64,000 nucleotides of DNA from an uncultured Verrucomicrobiae bacterium (GTDB taxonomy: Bacteria; Verrucomicrobiota; Verrucomicrobiia; JADLBR01; CALLMV01): the NCBI GenBank assembly GCA_938005615.1, contig CALLMV010000012.1:1-64000 (forward strand), read 5' to 3'. Both the position numbers and the translations under genes were made by a program. Under the pieces are notes generated by a model, which saw only the letters and a list, made by a program, of their open reading frames with translations, ran no database searches and was not told where the DNA came from. The stretch's first letter is position 1, and each line of letters opens with the position of its first letter. Below are positions 18,074 to 26,394 of this stretch, one piece after another.

Positions 18074-19414
18074 TTATCCTTTCAGAGCGTTAACAATGGT
18101 TTCCATCCGCATGAAACGAGAGCCTTTGACAAGGATGGCATCTCCCTCGCGTGTGTGTCTGCAGATATCAGATGCTGCCGCGTTGGCATCATCGTAGTAT
18201 AATAAGGGTTTGCCACAACCAGCGTAGAATCGAGAGAGTCGACCTACCGCTGCCACGAGCTCTGCAGAAGAGGCCGCAATCACACTTGCAAGTTGACTGT
18301 GAATCTGTGTCGCTTGGGGACCGAGCTCGCCCATGTCGCCGAGAATTGCGACTTTGCGGCCGGGAAATGTGTCGAGCACATGAAGCGCCTCTGCCATAGA
18401 GGCCGGGCTGGCGTTATACGTATCATCTATGATCGTAAGGCCACCCGCATGGTGGATATTGAGTCTGCCTTTTTCGCATTGAAATGTGGACAAAGCATTC
18501 GAACATTCCTCCAAACTCACACCGTAGGAATTGGCCATAGCTGTAGCCAGAGCAGCGTTGGTAGCCATGTGACGCCCTGGAACGGGCAGTGTGAAGGAAA
18601 CTGCGCTCTGACCACCGCGAGATGTGATTGTGAAGTTTTGGGATGTTGCGGCACTACTCAGATTGGTGATACAAAAATCTGCATCGGCATGAAAACCCGC
18701 ACTTAGTGTACGGCACGGAGACTTTGTACGGAGCTGGGAGTAAAATTCATCATCAGCAGGAAGTACTGCCAGGCCTTCAGCATTGAGAAAGTCGAGTGCG
18801 CTGCTCTCCTCACGGAATACGCCTTCGATGTCCAAAAGCTGTTCGAGATGTTCTTCTTTGATGTTGGTGATAATGAGGGCATTGGGCAGGCAGACTTCGC
18901 ACAGCTCGGCAATTTCTCCGGGGGCATTCGTCCCAATCTCGCAGACGATGAAATCATCGCTCGCATGGGCCGCTAGCAAAGTCATACTGACCCCGATGCG
19001 GTTGTTGTTGTTGTGTTGTGTTTTTGTGATGCGATAACGTGAGGACAACATCGCAGCCGTCATATCCTTGACTGTGGTTTTCCCGTTACTGCCAGCAACA
19101 GCTATTACTTTGATCGGCAGGGACTGCCGATAGCCGCGTGCAATACTTTTTAGGGCCTGCAGGGTGTCTTTGACCTGGATGACAGGCACAGGTGAGGATT
19201 CAGGGATATTTTTTGAAACAACTAGTGCGACGGCGCCTCGGTCGATGGCTTGCGAGATGAAGTCGTGTCCGTCGAAATGAGGACCTCGCAAAGCGATGTA
19301 GGCCTGGCCCGGCTGAAGTGTGCGTGTATCAGTGGAGATCGAAATCACTTCCACCGGCGTGTGAGGGGTTGATGAAACCGCCTCTGACCAGGTAAGGATG
19401 TCGGCCGTTGTCAT
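18074..19414 (-). CDS. murF: UDP-MurNAc-tripeptide--D-Ala-D-Ala ligase MurF
   Basis: 446 residues. Contains ISTDTRTLQPGQAYIALRG, the ATP loop GSNGKTTVKDM, KTQHNNNNRIGVSMTLL and DDTYNASPASMAEAL, all typical of MurF, plus a C-terminal ligase domain with LGDMGELG. It joins D-Ala-D-Ala, made by the Ddl encoded further down the same cluster, to the tripeptide precursor. The start overlaps the end of murE by four bases (ATGA) and the gene is two bases from mraY. Confidence 0.96.
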   Translation of the reverse strand: MTTADILTWSEAVSSTPHTPVEVISISTDTRTLQPGQAYIALRGPHFDGHDFISQAIDRGAVALVVSKNIPESSPVPVIQVKDTLQALKSIARGYRQSLPIKVIAVAGSNGKTTVKDMTAAMLSSRYRITKTQHNNNNRIGVSMTLLAAHASDDFIVCEIGTNAPGEIAELCEVCLPNALIITNIKEEHLEQLLDIEGVFREESSALDFLNAEGLAVLPADDEFYSQLRTKSPCRTLSAGFHADADFCITNLSSAATSQNFTITSRGGQSAVSFTLPVPGRHMATNAALATAMANSYGVSLEECSNALSTFQCEKGRLNIHHAGGLTIIDDTYNASPASMAEALHVLDTFPGRKVAILGDMGELGPQATQIHSQLASVIAASSAELVAAVGRLSRFYAGCGKPLLYYDDANAAASDICRHTREGDAILVKGSRFMRMETIVNALKG

Positions 19415-20868
19415 GCCTCCTCCTCCTTCTGCAAGATATCCTCCACAACGTTGCGGTCGGAGAAGGGATGGAAAACTCCTGCAATTTCCTGGGTGTTTTC
19501 ATGCCCTTTGCCAGCGATCACAACCGTGTCGCCCGGTTTGGCAGAGTGGATAGCAGCCCGTATTGCACTGCGTCGGCAGACAATTTTTTGCAATTCTCGA
19601 TCCCCAGCGCCGGCGGCAATTTCTTCAATAATTTTTTCGGGGTCCTCGTTACGGGGATTATCGGAAGTTATGAAGATGCTATCCGCCAGGCGTGCAGCGA
19701 TCCGCCCCATGAGGGGGCGTTTGGTGGTGTCACGATTGCCACCGCATCCGAAAACAACCAGCAGTTTGCCGGTTGTGATGTTTCTTGCATTTTGCAAGAG
19801 TTTTTCCAGCGCGTCGGGCGTGTGTGCATAGTCAACGATGATGCGTAGGCCGCACTTGTTAGGGACGTTCTCGAAGCGACCGGGTACGGCCGTGAGCTTG
19901 GAGACGGCTTCGGGCAAGTCATCGAACTGCATTCCCAGATGGAGCACGTTCACGCAAGCTGCTGCGATGTTGTAAACGTTATGTGTACCGAGAAGTTTTG
20001 TTTTGAAGCTGGCACTCCGTCCTTTCCATTGGGCGGTGAAGGTTGAGTTGTCTGGGAGTATGTGCTGATGGATGATGCGGAATGCGGCGGTGTTATTTTG
20101 ACCGTAGCCGATTTTAACTCTTTTGACTTCTGGGTCATGATTTAATCGCTGACCGAATGAATCATCCAGGTTTAGGAAGGCAAAGTTGGTAGCATCGTCG
20201 CCGAGATGCTGGGTGAATAGGAGACGTTTGGCCTGAAAATATTCTTCCATCGTCCCATGGTAGTCGAGATGGTCCTGCGTGAGGTTGGTGAATGTCGCGT
20301 AAGGGATGGTAATGTCCAGAAGGCGTTTTTGGTGTAACGCGTGTGAAGAGTATTCAAATGCGACGGTTTCACAATCTGCGGCTGAGGCAGCGTGCAGGAA
20401 TTTGTAAAAATCACAGATGTCCGGTGTGGTGAGTTTAGTGCTGTGAGTCTCGGAATTGACAAGGCCTCCGATTGTGCCGATAAAAGCGGCCCTGCGCCCC
20501 GAATTATTAAGCATTTGGTAGATGTAATATGCTGTGGAGGTTTTACCGTTTGTCCCAGTGACGGCGACGAGTGCTGGTTTTTTGCGAGCGCCGAGGTAGA
20601 AATTTTTTAGGACTAAGTCAAGCAGTCGCAGTGGTTCTGAGGTTCGGTGGATGATATTTTCTGGCAGCGCGGGGATTCTGGTATCCTCATGACAAACGAT
20701 GAGCGAAGCACCCGCTTCGAGGGCTTTGGTGATTTGTACGGTGCGTTTGTTCATGTCCCTGGCTAGTGCAAAATAGACCTCACCGGGATGCACTTTTTCG
20801 CAGTCTGTGGAGATACCCGTGATTTCTCGTGAGAGCGTGCATCCGGGTATGATTTGGTTGGTTTTCAT
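19411..20868 (-). CDS. murE: UDP-MurNAc-dipeptide--meso-diaminopimelate ligase MurE
   Basis: 485 residues. ATP loop GTNGKTSTAYY, NLTQDHLDYHGTMEEY, DYAHTPDALEKLL and the substrate-specificity motif DNPR (in TSDNPRNEDP) are present. In the MurE family DNPR marks ligases that add meso-diaminopimelate rather than L-lysine, so the organism probably has a Gram-negative type stem peptide. It overlaps ftsI and murF by four bases at each end (ATGA). Confidence 0.96.
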   Translation of the reverse strand: MKTNQIIPGCTLSREITGISTDCEKVHPGEVYFALARDMNKRTVQITKALEAGASLIVCHEDTRIPALPENIIHRTSEPLRLLDLVLKNFYLGARKKPALVAVTGTNGKTSTAYYIYQMLNNSGRRAAFIGTIGGLVNSETHSTKLTTPDICDFYKFLHAASAADCETVAFEYSSHALHQKRLLDITIPYATFTNLTQDHLDYHGTMEEYFQAKRLLFTQHLGDDATNFAFLNLDDSFGQRLNHDPEVKRVKIGYGQNNTAAFRIIHQHILPDNSTFTAQWKGRSASFKTKLLGTHNVYNIAAACVNVLHLGMQFDDLPEAVSKLTAVPGRFENVPNKCGLRIIVDYAHTPDALEKLLQNARNITTGKLLVVFGCGGNRDTTKRPLMGRIAARLADSIFITSDNPRNEDPEKIIEEIAAGAGDRELQKIVCRRSAIRAAIHSAKPGDTVVIAGKGHENTQEIAGVFHPFSDRNVVEDILQKEEEA

Positions 20869-22658
20869 CTTATGGCCAGGTCTTGATTTGCAGAAGCATG
20901 TTCAGGTCTTAAATCCATATGCTGAGCAATTCGTGCGGCAATGGCGGCAAATACAGGGGCAGCAACGCGACCGCCATAGATGCTGTCGCTTTGAGGTTCA
21001 TCCACCACCACGAGTAAAGTGAATGCAGGATTGTGCGCCGGCATAAAACCGATGAATGAGGCCAGATATCGCGTCTTGGAGTACTGGCGTTTTTCATTAT
21101 CCCATTTGTTGGCGGTTCCAGTTTTACCTGCGACAGTAAAGCCAGGGACTTGGGCAAGGCGCGCTGTGCCCTGCTCGGCCACTCCAATGAGTGAAGTAGT
21201 GATATCGCGAGCGGTAGAGGGCTTGATGACTTGAGATACGATCCTCGGAGAATATCTAGCCACAGCTCGACCCCTGGAATCGCGTACTTCGCGAACGATA
21301 AGCGGCCTCATACGTATGCCGCGATTTGCTATCACAGACATCGCACTGACCATTTGGATGGGTGTTGCCGCCACCTCGTGGCCTATGGGAATACGTGTGA
21401 TGGAAATTTTAGACCAGCGGTTGACAGGGCGCAGTGTTCCGCGGGCTTCTCCAGGCAGCATGGAATCTAGGAGTGGTTCACCAAACCCAAAGGCGCGGAT
21501 GGCCTCATAAAGGCGTTGGTTGCCTAAGCCCAGTGCCATCTTCGCGAAGCCGATGTTGCTACTTTTCTCCATGATTTGTTTGGCTGTGAGTAATCCGTGT
21601 CTGCCAACATCCCGCAGGGGGTAGCCGGCGAAGTCGAACACTCCGTTTTCGCAAAATATTTGGGTATCGAGAGTAATCTGCCCCGCTTCCAGTGCTGCGG
21701 CCATGGTGACGATTTTAAATGTGGAACCTGGTTCGAAAGTGTCTGTGATGCACCTGTTGCGGGCGTGTGCCCAGTTGATGGAGCTGGTGTCGTTGGGATC
21801 GTATGTTGGGATGTTGGCCATGGCCAGGATGACTCCCGTGGAAGGATTTTGCACGATTCCGTAAATCGACCGTGCTTGATGGAGTTGCAATGCTTTGGTC
21901 AGTTCTTCCTCGACGATGTGCTGTATTGTGGGATCAATTGTTAAAACAACATTGAAACCATCGTGCGCTGCAACATCCTCCTCGCGGTAAGCACGGATTT
22001 CACGGGCACGCGCGTCCCGCATGGCAACAACCCACCCATCGATGGCTCTGAGGTAGTCGTCGAATGTTGCCTCGATGCCACCACGTCCGACTTGTGCTCC
22101 ATCCACAAATCCGATGACTTGTGCTGCACTACCTCGCAGGGGGTAGTGCCTACGGTAAGTATCCACAGCTTCGATCCCAGGGAGATTGAGTTCTGAAAGA
22201 GTGTTCCAAGTTTCGAGCGAAACGCCTTCGCGCAAAGATACCAAAGCTCGCTGAGAGGCCAGCCTGTTTCTGACCCATTCAGGCTCTAGACCAAGCACCT
22301 CTGCAATTTGGTCGGCGATTTGATCTGTGCTGGTGAATCCGCGGGAATTCGGGTTGCGTGCAACCCGCCGAGTATCACGCTCAATGATCTGCCGCAACTT
22401 GATGAGGTCGGCCCAAACATGTTTTTGTGGCATACTGGTGGCGAGTATTCCCCCACTCGCATCGAGGATGTCTCCTCGACGGGCTTTCACGACTTTTTTT
22501 ATCGTGTGGTTGCTCATGGCGGCGAGTTTTAGCTCCTGGTGTCTGAAGAGCTGGAGCTCAACAAGCCTGAGAGAAAGCAGCGTCATCAGTGACACCAGCG
22601 CCACTGCGACCAGTTGAATTCTTGTGCGAAAGGATAGTCTGAACGCGGAGACATTCAT
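20865..22658 (-). CDS. ftsI: Septal penicillin-binding protein FtsI (PBP3-type transpeptidase)
   Basis: 597 residues. A single N-terminal membrane anchor (about 13-33) precedes the PBP dimerisation (pedestal) domain with RGDILDASGGILATS and RRHYPLRGSAAQVIGF. The transpeptidase domain has the three active-site motifs in order: STFK (SxxK nucleophile), SSN and KTGT. It crosslinks septal peptidoglycan in the periplasm and partners FtsW. It begins one base after ftsL ends and overlaps murE by four bases. No PASTA domains are present at the C-terminus. The class B division PBP assignment is supported by the dcw position. Confidence 0.95.
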   Translation of the reverse strand: MNVSAFRLSFRTRIQLVAVALVSLMTLLSLRLVELQLFRHQELKLAAMSNHTIKKVVKARRGDILDASGGILATSMPQKHVWADLIKLRQIIERDTRRVARNPNSRGFTSTDQIADQIAEVLGLEPEWVRNRLASQRALVSLREGVSLETWNTLSELNLPGIEAVDTYRRHYPLRGSAAQVIGFVDGAQVGRGGIEATFDDYLRAIDGWVVAMRDARAREIRAYREEDVAAHDGFNVVLTIDPTIQHIVEEELTKALQLHQARSIYGIVQNPSTGVILAMANIPTYDPNDTSSINWAHARNRCITDTFEPGSTFKIVTMAAALEAGQITLDTQIFCENGVFDFAGYPLRDVGRHGLLTAKQIMEKSSNIGFAKMALGLGNQRLYEAIRAFGFGEPLLDSMLPGEARGTLRPVNRWSKISITRIPIGHEVAATPIQMVSAMSVIANRGIRMRPLIVREVRDSRGRAVARYSPRIVSQVIKPSTARDITTSLIGVAEQGTARLAQVPGFTVAGKTGTANKWDNEKRQYSKTRYLASFIGFMPAHNPAFTLLVVVDEPQSDSIYGGRVAAPVFAAIAARIAQHMDLRPEHASANQDLAIR

Positions 22659-23006
22659 TTATCTTGGTGCCTGGGCATTTGCGATTTGCTGTTCAGCTTG
22701 GCTGGTGGAAGCCTCCTCATAAGCGCGGACGATCTGGGCTGAGGCAACCTCCTTGAGGGCCAGGCCCATTTCGCGCACTTGTTTTTGCAAGAATTCTGGA
22801 GTTTTGAGGCTGGAGAGGTTAGCCCTGTGAATTTGGATTTCGCGATTGATTTCCAAGATGCGTTTTTCGCGGGCTGCCAGCTCTTCGCTGATTCTCTTGA
22901 TATTTATATTCTGGATGATTAGCAGCAAAAAGAACGTAACGATGATGCAGGCCAACATCACGAGTTTCAGGATCGTCATCAACCGAATGGGAGCGTGGCC
23001 TCTCAT
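22659..23006 (-). CDS. ftsL: FtsL-like divisome protein
   Basis: 115 residues: a short basic N-terminus, one transmembrane helix at about 11-31, then a predicted coiled coil (ISEELAAREKRILEINREI and following heptads) ending in a low-complexity Gln/Ala tail. This bitopic coiled-coil architecture, together with the slot between rsmH and ftsI, is what defines FtsL; sequence similarity in the family is minimal. FtsL forms the FtsQ-FtsL-FtsB complex that activates septal synthesis. It overlaps rsmH by four bases (ATGA). Confidence 0.85.
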   Translation of the reverse strand: MRGHAPIRLMTILKLVMLACIIVTFFLLLIIQNINIKRISEELAAREKRILEINREIQIHRANLSSLKTPEFLQKQVREMGLALKEVASAQIVRAYEEASTSQAEQQIANAQAPR

Positions 23007-23968
23007 TTTGCGAACTCCTCTGCTGGCGACTGGCCCAATGCTTCCGCCACCCGCAGGCGGGCACTGCGTGCGCGGATGTTTGCCGCGATTTCCTTCTCAT
23101 CGGGCTGAATAGCGTGCCTGGTGATGATGCGCAACTTGTACTCAGGGTTGGGTACACTGTTTGGCCACTCTGGCGTGTCCAGCCATGGTCGCGATTTTTC
23201 CGTGAAGAAGTTTTTTACAATACGGTCTTCAATGCTGTGGAAAGAAATGATCGCCACACGTCCCCCAGGCTTGAGCAGCATGGGAACGCGTTCTAAAAAT
23301 CGGCGTAGGCGGCCTAACTCATCGTTTACTTGAACTCGCAGTGCCTGAAATACAAGCGTGGCTGGGTGATGACTGCGACCAGCTCTGGGAAACTTATTTT
23401 CGATCCAAGAGGCAAGCTGCCGAGTGCTGATGAAGGGTATTTTTTGTTGTTGATCAAAGATGCTACGAGCAAGCGCTTTCATCCGAGGAGAATCATCCAT
23501 TTGCAGAAAGCAGCTCATAAGTTCGTGCTGCGTGCTTCGTGCCAAGAACTCCGCTGCCGTAATGCCGCGCGTCGTATCCATACGCATGTCCAAAGGGCCG
23601 TCATGTTGAAAGCTGAATCCGCGAGATGGTTCGTCGAGCTGGTGAGAGGACACGCCCAAATCCAGCAGTATCCCATCAAGCGAGGACGGGTTGAGGTAGG
23701 TTTCATCAAATGCCTCATGACGTAACTCCAGCATTTCCGAAAATTCGGTAAGATGGCTGCGCGCGGCCTCCAGCGCTTGCTTGTCGCGATCTGTAGCAAA
23801 GAGGAAAACTCCTCTCTGCAAAAGCAGGCGAGCATGACCTCCACCGCCGATTGTTCCATCGAAGAAGATCTTGCCAGGTTCGGGGCGAAGCATAGCCACC
23901 ACAGACGAAGCCAGAATGGGTGTGTGGCCGCGCCAAGGGGCAGATTGTGAAGGGCTGTGGCATTTCAC
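23003..23968 (-). CDS. rsmH: 16S rRNA (cytosine-1402-N4)-methyltransferase RsmH (MraW)
   Basis: 321 residues from a GTG at 23968. HTPILASSVV, the SAM loop DGTIGGGGHARLLL, LLDLGVSSHQLDEPSRGFSF, DMRMD and ISFHSIEDRIVKNFF are all family signatures. The frame stays open up to 24112, but the GTG overlaps the stop of a small upstream ORF in a GTGA junction, and the resulting length matches E. coli RsmH (313 aa), so I prefer this start. RsmH methylates C1402 in the ribosomal decoding centre. It is in its usual place, first enzyme gene after mraZ, although two small ORFs intervene here. Confidence 0.93.
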   Translation of the reverse strand: MKCHSPSQSAPWRGHTPILASSVVAMLRPEPGKIFFDGTIGGGGHARLLLQRGVFLFATDRDKQALEAARSHLTEFSEMLELRHEAFDETYLNPSSLDGILLDLGVSSHQLDEPSRGFSFQHDGPLDMRMDTTRGITAAEFLARSTQHELMSCFLQMDDSPRMKALARSIFDQQQKIPFISTRQLASWIENKFPRAGRSHHPATLVFQALRVQVNDELGRLRRFLERVPMLLKPGGRVAIISFHSIEDRIVKNFFTEKSRPWLDTPEWPNSVPNPEYKLRIITRHAIQPDEKEIAANIRARSARLRVAEALGQSPAEEFAK

Positions 23969-24138
23969 TTCTGTCGATTTTTTCGTTTCGCGTGCACAAC
24001 GGCTGGGCGTTTCAGACCGAGGATCTCGTAGGCACCGCGCCGAGCCAGCTCCAACCCCGACCATCCGATCACATGGCCTTGCTCGTCTCGCTGCTGGGAG
24101 AATCCAAAACATAATTTTAACTTTCCATTTTGTCTCAT
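23965..24138 (-). CDS. Small basic protein of 57 aa between mraZ and rsmH
   Basis: The ORF runs from an ATG at 24138 to a TGA at 23965-23967. A textbook ribosome site, GGAGG, ends six bases before the ATG, and the stop overlaps the rsmH GTG as GTGA. The product is basic, with a tail KRKNRQK and a core reading GHVIGWSGLELARRGAYEILGL in pieces around residues 21-42. It has no obvious membrane segment. I do not recognise a family. The ribosome site, coupled junction and protein-like composition argue for a real gene; conservation cannot be checked here. Confidence 0.62.
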   Translation of the reverse strand: MRQNGKLKLCFGFSQQRDEQGHVIGWSGLELARRGAYEILGLKRPAVVHAKRKNRQK

Positions 24139-24191
24139 TTAGTCCTCCATTTGGATTTGTTTATTTCACAATTCCGACAGGAGGACCGCTC

Positions 24192-24371
24192 CTACCTGCC
24201 GGAAATTTTTCCTCCGGTTGATTTTTTCTGCGGTCTTTCGTCAAATTCGCCCGACCACAGGCCAAGTTGTGTTAAGCGGATGAGGATACTTGGCCCTGAT
24301 TGGACACGACTGCTGATGCTGCCAACGCCAGAACTAGTGACCAGGGGGGCTGTTTTTTTAGCGTTTTTCAT
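24192..24371 (-). CDS. Small basic protein of 59 aa following mraZ
   Basis: The ORF starts at an ATG (24371) two bases after the mraZ TGA, with GGAG eight bases upstream inside the mraZ 3' end; a GTG at 24377 forms an alternative GTGA overlap. The product begins MKNAKKTAPLVTSSG and ends in a Lys/Gly/Ser-rich tail; it is soluble and basic. No known family is recognised. Its placement between mraZ and a second small ORF suggests cotranscription with the dcw cluster. It is less convincing than the 57-aa neighbour because the composition is of low complexity. Confidence 0.45.
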   Translation of the reverse strand: MKNAKKTAPLVTSSGVGSISSRVQSGPSILIRLTQLGLWSGEFDERPQKKSTGGKISGR

Positions 24372-24373
24372 GC

Positions 24374-24799
24374 TCACAGCTCCAAGTCCTCAATCGTTGT
24401 TTGTCCGTGTTTCTTGGATTTCCAAGCGCTGGCGTCCCAAATCTGAAAGTGATCAAACGCCCCAGCCAAGATGATTTGTTTTCCGAGGGAGGCATGAGCA
24501 ATCAAGCGGTCGCAAATCTTCATGCGTCCCTGTGCGTCAAAGACCACCTTTTGTGCCTGCGAAAACGCCGACTCGATGATCTTGCGCCGAGAATCATTGA
24601 GCGGTAATCCTGCTAAGGACTCCTGTTTTTTCGACATCCAGGAGGCGGGGTAGGCTCTCAGGCAGCCTTCCCGGGAAGGGAAAAGAAAGACGCGCTGCTC
24701 GTACCCATCGTCTCGCCATTCGGCAGGCACGGAAACACGCGATTTTTCATCCATCACGTGCTCAAAAGTGTCTGCGTAGGTCGCTGGAGGGTTATTCAT
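24374..24799 (-). CDS. mraZ: Transcriptional regulator MraZ
   Basis: 141 residues with two AbrB-like (SpoVT/MraZ) half-domains. The first carries DEKSRVSVPAEWR and the second DAQGRMKICDRL, the usual DxKGRxxxP pattern, slightly divergent in both copies. MraZ binds tandem TGGG/TGGT repeats upstream of its own gene and represses the dcw cluster in characterised bacteria. Four such repeats lie immediately upstream (24822-24861). I chose the ATG at 24799; an in-frame TTG at 24805 would add two residues. It is the first gene of the cluster. Confidence 0.94.
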   Translation of the reverse strand: MNNPPATYADTFEHVMDEKSRVSVPAEWRDDGYEQRVFLFPSREGCLRAYPASWMSKKQESLAGLPLNDSRRKIIESAFSQAQKVVFDAQGRMKICDRLIAHASLGKQIILAGAFDHFQIWDASAWKSKKHGQTTIEDLEL

Positions 24800-24821
24800 T
24801 GTCAAAGTTGCTCTTGCATTA

Positions 24822-24869
24822 TTTACACCACTTTATCCCATCTTAACCCATTTTATACCACTTAGTCAA
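24822..24869 (-). promoter_or_regulatory. dcw promoter with four MraZ operator repeats
   Basis: Read on the minus strand there are four direct repeats with an exact 10-base period, consensus RTGGKNTAAR, with TGG at 24858-24860, 24848-24850, 24838-24840 and 24828-24830. This matches the known MraZ box arrangement (TGGK cores spaced one helical turn). A sigma-70 type promoter overlaps them: TTGACT at 24864-24869 and TAAGAT at 24840-24845, 18 bases apart, giving a predicted start near 24833 and a leader of about 34 bases. The repeats cover the spacer, -10 and start, which fits repression. Confidence 0.75.
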
Positions 24870-24958
24870 AGAATTTTTTGATTCTCAACTGGTTACATTT
24901 TTATAAATATCCGTAACTAATCAGGCAACTCAATGTCTCTCTCATCAGTGTAAAAAAT

Positions 24959-25501
24959 TTGGCTAGAGTAACCCCCAACCGCATTTTGACAGCCCTGATG
25001 GTAATTTTACTTTCTGTTGCGAACAGCAATTTGACCTATGCTGAAAGCCCTCAGAGCGAACAGAAAACTTATACAAATTCCAACAATCAGAGTTTGAGAA
25101 CAAAGAAATCCGTCTGGACGTTACTCATTTTCATCCATTTAATCCCGCTCTCATCCCGGAGAACATCAAAACACTACTCGCTTACACATTAGACACGCGC
25201 AACAGCACTCTAGGCGAATGGATGCTAGTAGCTGCTCCACCAGAGCAAGTACATGCGTTACTCAAAAATACGGCCAGCTACGGAGCACGGCATGCGCCCG
25301 GCCGCGAGCGGCAATATGATAACCAAAGATCTGCGAGGCAAATTCGTTTCCCTCGGCAAGTATGTCTATCTAGTGGATTTATCTGGCAAAGCCAAGGAAC
25401 TCATCACAGAAGAGATGCTCCCGGGAATTAGGCGCGAACTGAAGCCTTATGAACGCGCACCCCAACTAAATCCCAAAATCCCAAAGCGTAGATTATTCTG
25501 A
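24959..25501 (+). pseudogene. Broken gene for a small secreted protein
   Basis: Three reading frames must be joined to give a plausible protein. Frame one (TTG at 24959 to about 25055) encodes a signal peptide with a hydrophobic core and TYAES cleavage-like end. Frame two (about 25060-25290) encodes EIRLDVTHFHPFNPALIPENI, then GEWMLVAAPPEQVHALLKNTASYG. Frame three (about 25290-25501) encodes MITKDLRGKFVSLGKYVYL and continues to RRLF at the stop. Each frame runs into a stop shortly after the switch, so two frameshifts are implied. Either the gene is decayed or the sequence has indel errors. The protein family is not recognised. It is divergent from mraZ. Confidence 0.55.
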
Positions 25502-26362
25502 CTGATTTTTCGCGACCGGCCCAAGTATCGCATCCTGTGCACACTCCAAAAGAACCCGTGTCATCGCCGGCTCTGTGCCTATGGACGGGGCATACCAAAG
25601 GCGCCTTCCGCGCAACTGATGGCCCCGAGGAGAGTAGATGAAGTGACGCGGCCGAGACATATCCACTTTGTCGCAAATTCCAAGCAACACGGGGATGTCC
25701 TCGTACGCATGAAGGCCGTTCGCCACAAAAAACGGAACAACGAGCACTTGTGGAAACCGTGTCAACTCGCTCCAACGAGCCACCAGCGGCTCCATCTCCA
25801 TAAATGCCGACACGCACTCACCGAAAATCGCCCGCTTACGCACCCGCTCCAACTGCAGGGCCAACGTCTCCCCAGTGCGGGAGTTACGATCCGTCCCATG
25901 CCCCACCAGCACTAGTGACGTATCCTCCGGCCTCAATCCGCCGCACGCTACCATGCGCCGGGCACGAGCCACGAGCACATCAGCCAATGCCGGATGCAGT
26001 CCCGGCACCGAGGCATAGATGACCTCATGTGCACCAACACGCGTGCTTGTGCGCGCCAGCCCCAGCGCTTGCGGAATCACCTCCTGCGAAAAATACCCTT
26101 CAGCCAGGAAAAAAGGCAAAACCAAGATGCGTCGCAAATCTGACCGTTTCAGCAAAGCAGCAAACTCCTGAGTCAGCCGCGGCTCCTGCTTCCAAAAACC
26201 ACAGCGCACCTCCGCAAAAAGCCTTCTGCTGCGCAGCCGTGCCGCATGCCGCAGTGCGGGCTTCGCGCTATCAACATTCACGCTTGCGCCATGAGCTGCG
26301 AGTAAAACGGCACAATCGGGCTGCGGTGAAAAATTCAAATTATCATCCACTCCCTTTGGCAC
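25493..26362 (-). CDS. Tandem CbiX/SirB-type chelatase-like protein
   Basis: 289 residues made of two related halves, each like the CbiX/SirB (sirohydrochlorin cobalto/ferrochelatase) fold. Half one carries LLAAHGAS and ILVLPFFLAEGYFSQEVIP; half two carries LVLVGHGTDRNSRT and VLVVPFFVANGLHAYEDIP. The His of each HG motif and the His of GLHAYEDIP are the expected metal/tetrapyrrole ligands; the equivalent position in half one is Phe (GYFSQEV). The protein would insert Co or Fe into a tetrapyrrole in the cytoplasm. No other cobalamin or siroheme gene is adjacent. The start is a GTG at 26362 with no strong ribosome site, so the first ~10 residues are uncertain. Its 3' end overlaps the broken secreted gene by nine bases. 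Confidence 0.8.
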   Translation of the reverse strand: MPKGVDDNLNFSPQPDCAVLLAAHGASVNVDSAKPALRHAARLRSRRLFAEVRCGFWKQEPRLTQEFAALLKRSDLRRILVLPFFLAEGYFSQEVIPQALGLARTSTRVGAHEVIYASVPGLHPALADVLVARARRMVACGGLRPEDTSLVLVGHGTDRNSRTGETLALQLERVRKRAIFGECVSAFMEMEPLVARWSELTRFPQVLVVPFFVANGLHAYEDIPVLLGICDKVDMSRPRHFIYSPRGHQLRGRRLWYAPSIGTEPAMTRVLLECAQDAILGPVAKNQSE

Positions 26363-26394
26363 TCACAGGCAACTTGTTGGTGCCACATCAAAAG

